The notes under the pieces are model-generated. The model had not been told where the DNA came from. It did not search any database and saw only the letters and a list, made by a program, of their open reading frames with translations. From positions 21,360,357-21,424,356 of the forward strand of contig NC_065545.1 of the NCBI RefSeq assembly GCF_932294415.1: 64,000 bases of DNA, in the 5' to 3' direction. The translations under genes and the position numbers were made by a program. Shown piece by piece: positions 58,025 to 64,000 of the stretch (position 1 is its first letter; each line of letters begins with the position of its first letter). This stretch comes from Quercus robur (taxonomy: Eukaryota; Streptophyta; Magnoliopsida; Fagales; Fagaceae).

Positions 58025-60176
58025 GACGACCCTGACTCCTTCAGCCTGTTGGTTAGACAAACCGTTCATCCACATCATCCATGTTGTTGGTCCTTTGTCT
58101 TCATCTTCTTTCGCTGTGAATTTGGCAACGAAATTAGCTAAGGCCTGGGCCTTAATCGCAGTTCTTGGTCGGTATAGTATGTCGAATTCGCTGAGCTCTA
58201 TTGCCCACAAAATCATTCGTTCGGCTGCCTTTGGATTGTTCATCGCCCTTCGCAATGGCTTGTCCTTCTGGACCATTATGGTGTGTGCTTGGAAGTATGG
58301 CCTGAGTTTTCAGGCAGCCGTGGTTAAGGTAAAGGCCAACTTTTCCATGGGGGGTACCTTCCTTCCGCTCCCTGTAGTGCTCAACTGGTGTAGTAGACGG
58401 ATAACTATATGCAATCTTCTTCTCGAATAAGAGCTGAGCTGACGGCTGTTGGAGACATAGCTAAGTAAAGGGAGAGCTTTTAATTGGGTTTGGATGGACT
58501 AAGTAACGGTGGGGACGCAAAGTATGCCTTCAGTTCCTCGAAAGCCTTCTAGCATTTGTCGGTCCATTTGAAAGCGTTCTTTAGTGTTTTGAAGAAAGGT
58601 AAGCACTTGTCCATTGCCCTAGAGACAAACCTATTGAGAGCTGCCACCCTACCATTTAAGCTTTGCACCTCTTTGACGTTCTTTGGAGGCGTCATCTTCA
58701 ATATGGCCTAAATTTTTTTGGGGTTGGCCTCCACACCTAGTTGCGACACCATAAAGCCTAGAAATTTTCTCGATGATACCTCGAACACGCATTTCCTAGG
58801 ATTAAGCTTCATGTCGTAGAGGCGCAGGGTTTCGAATGTTTCCCAGAAGTCATCCAGGTGACTTTTCTCCTTTGCATTCTTTACAAGCATGTCGTCCACG
58901 TATACTTTGACGTTCTGCCCAATTTGTTGGACTAACATTTTATTCACAAGCCTTTGGTACATCACCGCTGCATTCTTTAATCCAAACAACATGACCTTAT
59001 AATAAAAGAGCCCTTAGCTCATGACAAATGAGGTCTTCTCCTGGTCCACTTCATCCAACCTAATCTAGTTGTATCTAGAGAAGGCGTCCATGAAACTCAA
59101 CAGCTGGTGTTCGGCCGTTGAGTCTACAAGAAGGTTAATACTGCCATTCCCTTTTTTGACCATCACTACGTTGGCCAACCATTCAAGATAATATACCTCC
59201 CTAATGAAATCTGTTTCTAGTAGCTTGCAAACTTCCTCGGTTATAGCTTTGTCTCTTTGTTGGGCGAAGACTTTCTTCTTTTGTCGGACTGGAGGGAAGG
59301 ATAGGCACACATTGAGTTTGTGGACCATGATACTTGGATCAATCCCTAGCATCTCCTCATGGCTCCAAGTGAAGACATTCTAATTGTTCTTCAGGAAAAG
59401 GGTGAGCTCCTTACTAACTGAAGGATTGGTCTGTGTGCCGACACGAGTGATTCGGCTTGGTATGTTGTTATCCAGGGAGATTTCCTCTAGGTCTTCTACT
59501 GGTTCTACTACAACTCGTCGCTCCTCGATGCTTAATGTTTGCAAATGATTGTCTATTTCTAACATGGCTATGTAGCATTCACGAGCGACCATCTGGTCCC
59601 TACGTGCTTCTCCTATCCTGTACTTTGTTGGGAACTTCACCAGTAGGTGGTATGAAGATGTGGCCACTCTTTATGCGTTGAGCGTAGGACACCCAATGAT
59701 GGCGTTACTGGCAGGGTGATAGTTCCGACAGGGAAAACCTTGGTACTGCCAAGTCCGACTAAAGATGTATTTGAGGGCAAAAGACATTCCTTGTCGATCC
59801 TCATCTACTGGAATGCAGGGTAGTAGAGGATATCTACTGAACTTCCATTGTCCACTAGCACTCGTTGAGTGTTGAAGTCCGCAATCGATAGGTTGATGAC
59901 CAAGGCATTGTCATAAGGGTGCTAGAGTCGTCGAGCGTCCTCTTCTGTGAAACTGATGGCTAGGTTGTTGACCCTAGTCATTTTAGGCGGTCGTCCAAAA
60001 ATCTGGACACTTTGCACTATCAGTAAGTACGCTTTCCTTGCTTTCTTAGAGGAGCCAGCCATTGTATTCCCTCCATGATCACCCTTATCTCTCCAAGCGA
60101 GGCCCTTGGTTTTACTTCGACCCATCGGTTGGGTTTGGGGTCCCTTGGTGGGTTCTCTCCGCCCCTAACGAACCAT

Positions 60177-61527
60177 TATAGACACCGCATTTTATACTCC
60201 TTACGACTTGGGCTCCCATTCCCTAATGATGCTCGAACTCTAATGCCTAAGGCCAGTTTAAAGCCCAATCAGATGTTAAATCGACTTGAGGAGTGTTAAA
60301 ATGGAAAATATAACCTTTTAAATGAGAAAAATAAAATTTGGAAAATTATACGACCAAAGTGGCCCTCGGCCTGCATACGTGAGTTGTGGCTTAAGTACGA
60401 GAGCTAAGCATGCGTACGTAGGCACATTCTTGCATATGCAGCTAGAGTTTCAGAAGCATATGAAATACAAGTTTTCTGCAATAATGGTTGAGGTTTGGAA
60501 TGAATCCCACATCATCTGGGAGCCGTTCCAAACCTTATTTTTTCAACTATAAAAATCCTTACATGGTACATTTTCAAAACACATATAAATCTCATGGGAA
60601 AAACCTATGATTCACTAGAAAATAGTGAATCAAAAGAGATTTTTTCATAAAACACCCTCAAGTCTTTTTTATTTGATTGGAACCTTTTCTGGCCCCAATC
60701 CTTTGACTTTAAGATTACTAATCACTGTTTTATTGAATTGTGATTGATTGAGGGGAACAGTAAAAAATCAAGCCTAGGAGCTTTTGCTTTAAGGTATTCT
60801 TTTGAACTATTCTTTTTCTTTTCTACCTTTAATCTATTTCTTTGTTTAATTTATGTTTATATATGTTTGTCTAGGTTAGTTTTAGGTTTTCTTCATGTTT
60901 TTAAGCATGTTGGGTTGCTATGCAGCCTCTTTTTTCATATGTTTTCAACCTCATAACTGTTTATTTATCTTTTAACATGTTTATTTGTTATCACATGTTT
61001 GGATTAGGCTTTCTTAGTTTTAATGCCATTTATTCACATGTTCATATATTGATGTCATAGGTGCTATGCTGTTGAGAGGTAAGTAAAGGGTAAGTCATGC
61101 ATTAGCAATGTCCATGCATTTATGTCAGGGTTTCACTTTGATGATATGATGGAACATGCTTAGATGTATGGTAGGGTTTTTCATATGTTAGATGAATGCC
61201 AGGGTTTCCTTTGTATTTGGCTCTCTTTTGCTTTAAGAATGGATATGTGTTTTGGGATGAATGATGCCATGATTGTATGCTTAGATGTATGTTAGCGTGT
61301 GTGTGAGTATAGATATAAGTGTTGAACATGTTTTTAATAAGGTTAGGACGTAAGACACAATGATGGGAGGCCAACCTTAGGGTTGGGCGATCTTGGGTGC
61401 CAGACACCTTCCTAAGAGCGTACCTAAACTCCAAACTCATACTCTGGTAGTAAGACCAAAGGTCCTTCCTCGAAAGGACGCTATATTCATGGTTCCTAGA
61501 CCATATAACTAGGTGGCAACTCTGACA
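60177..61527. mobile_element. Solo-LTR-like insertion in the gag of element B
   Basis: Plus strand TATAGACACCGC ... GGTGGCAACTCTGACA; the first base pair is TA where TG is expected. Gag text on each side (LWAQGK to its right, GEIRVIMEG to its left in minus order) shows that it interrupts the frame. No target duplication was found, so a flanking deletion is likely. Confidence 0.5.
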
Positions 61528-62670
61528 CTTCTTTTCCCTTGTGCCCATAACCGTTGTAACTTTCCTTGTTTAATGAGGGCTTCAATTTGCTACTTAAGAT
61601 CATAACACTTGGAAGTGTCGTGCCTATGGTATCGATGGAAGTGACCAGTACTTGTTTCTGGGCCTCTTGTTCGGATCGCCCTTCAGCTTGTCCGGCCAAG
61701 TTAACGCCATGTCGTCCCTCATCTACATGAGGACTTGGTCCAACAGGGTATTTAGGGGTGTGAAGTTTACAGTCCTTCCAGGGGGAGGTCTTGATCTCTT
61801 ATTGTCCCTTCCAGCTACTTGTTCAGGTAGACTTTCTTCTTTTGTCTAGACGGGGATCGTCTTGCCTTTCTCTCTTCTTCAACCTACTCCCTCGGGCAAT
61901 CATTGCATCTTTAGCATTTATGTACTTCATGGCCTTGTACAGCATATCGGCCATCGTCTTTGGGTTATTCTTCTAGATAGAGAAGAGGAACTTTCCAGAT
62001 TGCAACCTGTTGGTGAACACGGTGACCAGAACTTTGTCATTGGCTTCATCAATCAAAAGGGCCTCCTTGTAGGGGCATGAGGGTTTTGAACGACTCCAAA
62101 TGGTCAAGCAGGTCCCGTGATCTGTCGTATGTTTCCACCTGTGGCATCCGGAACTTGGCAGGGAGGGGGAAGGAAGTCACCTGCACTATGAAAGGTAAGT
62201 CCTTTCGTTGAACTAACTTGTCCAAGTTGGTGGACATCTGTCCCCTCATGGCATTCATCATTATGTCCATCTTCTCCTTTATCATTTACCTGTCTTGGGC
62301 CTTACGCATCGCATTGATTTTTATTTCTAATGGGCACTTAGTGTCCTCTGGTCGGTCTCGTTTGCGGGGACATTGCTTTCTTCCTGATCTTCCTTCTCCT
62401 GACGGTCCCCCGTCAGGAGATGACTACCATTTTGCTCATCGTTGTCCTATTTGTCACGCTGGTCTTCGGTACGTCGCTCGTTCCTTTGGTTCAGCTGTTG
62501 CTCCAACTCCTGGTTGCGTTGGCTAAGCCGTTCAACTGCTACTACTAGGGTCTACACTTGCCTTTTCAAGGCGTTGGAGGGATTCCCTGTCTCCTGGTTG
62601 ATGGTAGTCATCGATCGTGTTTGGACCATGCAACTCTTTGTCTCAGAAGTGGTGGTATGGCTAATCACTC

Positions 62671-62692
62671 GTTTCCCATAGACGACACCAAC
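62671..62692 (-). other. Element B primer binding site
   Basis: Minus strand TTGGTGTCGTCTATGGGAAA directly after the 5' LTR. It resembles the TTGGCGCCGTCTGTGGGAA sites of Tat-group elements, with transitions. Confidence 0.7.
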
Positions 62693-63320
62693 TAATGATG
62701 CACAAAAATCGTCAGTGAGTTGATGGCTCCTGATTGCTCTGATAGTTATCTGAAGAATATGATAACATGAACCAAATAGAAGGCATCGGTGGGGTACTGG
62801 CCAAAGATCCTCCGAAGGTTAAGTTAGTGAATGAGAAATCTCCAAGAACTCTATAGTGAAAGAGCTAGGGATTTTCTGTGTACCTGGGAAAGGAAGAGAA
62901 TTGTTGCTTATATAGTGGTGGGGAAGAGCCCTAGATCCTGAGAATAGGGGGATTTTCCTTATTGGGAGAAGGTGGAATTAATGCTATCAAGATCTTGGGG
63001 ATACTCTCCGTTCTGGGAAGGTGAAAATCGTGTGGTAGGGTCTTTGTGCGTGATGCATAAAATGTTTCCATATATGAATATGAGTGTAGACCATGTAAGA
63101 CCTGTCAATATGCCTCTCCGTCAGTTAGGGGATCCTCCGTCGGTTTGGCAGGGAGGCGCACCCGTCAGCTTTGTCTTTGATCTATCCTCATGGCCGTTGG
63201 TTCCTTAGGAATCCCACGGTTTCTATAGGGCCGAAGGTTCCTTTGAAGCCGTCGGCCTTTTCCTTGATGGGCTCTGTTTGTTTGCGGGTCCCAATTTTAT
63301 TACCAAAAATACCCTTAACA
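62693..63320 (-). repeat. Element B 5' LTR (right copy)
   Basis: Starts TAATGATGCACAAAAATCG (TGATGATG in the left copy) and ends ACCCTTAACA, followed by the AACTT duplication. Confidence 0.9.
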
Positions 63321-63325
63321 AACTT

Positions 63326-64000
63326 CATTATAGCTAATGGCAATAACTACAACTCCAGCTAAAAACATTAACAATAATACATATTTGAAAATTTAACAGT
63401 TTGGATTGCATGTATTTTATGTTCTTAATATGCTTGTCAAATTTTGTGCTAATAAGATGTTATTTACTATTCAATCTATAAAATTATTTTTACATATAAT
63501 TTTGTACTACAAGAACTTAAAATGTAAATATTTTATTGATAACATAGCGATTAATCTTTGATTTTTGGGAAATTTTGCAAGTATGGAGGATATAAAAAGA
63601 AAATGTAATCTAATGATGGATTTGTTAAAATTCCTATCTAACAAAAAAATATTGAGTGGGGTTGTAGTAATTAGCTAAAAACTAACTTATTTTAATAAAG
63701 AATTTTCTAAAATATTAAGTTGTTTTTCCCATGTCCAATGATGACTTTTGCTCGCATGAATAATCATTAATTAACATGTAATTCCAAATGATTATATGAA
63801 TCAAAATATTCATTTACAACATGAATATTGCAACTAGAAAATTAAAATAAAATAATTTTTTCCCAATATACATTTACTATTTCACAACCATAATACATTC
63901 TATTTCCAATAACACATAATATATATATACACACACTATTTCCAACAATCTTGTGTGTGCACATGCTTAGTGTCATATATTTAGTCCATAACTTGTCTCA
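63326..64000. other. AT-rich flank with no visible gene
   Basis: Only short frames are present. It continues the DNA that held element B's target site. Confidence 0.7.

Larger units (their letters stand above)
55103..62629 (-). pseudogene. Gag-pol polyprotein of element B, broken and interrupted
   Basis: ATG at 62629 (MVQTRSMTTINQETGNPSNA). Gag follows (QVTSFPLPAKFRMPQVETYD), with an internal deletion near 62085 that joins LMPLQG to EALLIDEANDKVLV. Protease DNGSSVDILYYPAF lies near 59870. RT spans 59352-58708 (YVDD at 58902-58891), with a deletion near 59130 removing about 25 residues before LVDSTAEHQLLSFMDAF. RNase H is split by an insertion (56754-58024): PRTAIKAQALANFVAKF before it, FPTTNNEAEYEAVLSSLNLA after it. 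Integrase core (SVLWAYRTMAHTPTGETPF) and tail (HHPWNIEHLERYYQ) end at 55103. Many stops are TAG, with some TGA and TAA. Confidence 0.9.
45413..63320 (-). mobile_element. Tat-like Gypsy LTR retrotransposon, element B (nested insertions)
   Basis: Bounded by related LTRs and a perfect AACTT duplication at 45408-45412 and 63321-63325. The same design as element A: primer site, gag-pol on minus (62629 to 55103), a tandem-repeat block, an opposite-strand gene (plus) and the 3' LTR. Four later insertions break it: element C (46536-51856), a truncated solo LTR of the same family (53608-54451), an insertion in RNase H (56754-58024) and one in gag (60177-61527). The LTRs are less alike than those of A, so B is probably older. 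Confidence 0.9.

Overview
The window is nuclear DNA of a flowering plant. Genes have short GT-AG introns, the spacers are AT-rich, and three plant-specific gene families are present (SKIP30-type F-box/kelch, GPI-anchored lipid-transfer proteins, Ole e 6-like pollen protein). Much of the window is nested transposons. Protein similarity suggests a eudicot, probably a woody rosid; the species cannot be fixed from this sequence. No virus, plasmid, CRISPR, rRNA or tRNA gene is seen.

Layout. 1-8256: the first exon of a WD40-like gene leaving the left edge (minus), a decayed TIR transposon, and a complete SKIP30-type gene (minus) with a 3.25-kb intron in its 5' UTR. 8257-10899: a Helitron (plus) carrying a broken piece of a PPR gene and a SINE. 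10975-23890: Helitron-derived DNA on the minus strand, into which a 10.4-kb Tat-like Gypsy element (element A, 11008-21440, GGTAC target duplication) has inserted. 23891-25850: two related MITE-like copies in opposite orientation. 25854-32361: three lipid-transfer-protein genes, LTPG-a and LTPG-b (minus) and LTPG-c (plus). 34123-34783: an Ole e 6-like gene. 35589-41409: a nearly intact L1-type LINE. 41775-44701: a second Helitron (minus) with captured DHHC acyltransferase exons and perhaps a TMA7 exon. 45413-63320: a second, larger Tat-like element (element B, AACTT target duplication), split by at least four later insertions. 63326-64000: AT-rich DNA with no gene.

Elements A and B share one design. 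Gag-pol is on the minus strand. A separate, intron-containing gene lies on the opposite strand between pol and the 3' LTR. The two reading frames converge on a block of short tandem repeats (70 bp x 4 in A, about 65 bp x 6 in B). In A, about 19 premature stops in gag-pol are all TAG or TGA, as expected if methylated CAG (CHG) and CGA (CG) sites decayed; the antisense gene has four TAG and one TAA.

Host-gene points: LTPG-b appears to have lost its ATG (ATT now), LTPG-c contains three tandem copies of one 60-nt exon, and the Ole e 6-like intron carries a direct duplication. All splice structures and identities are by eye from this sequence alone.
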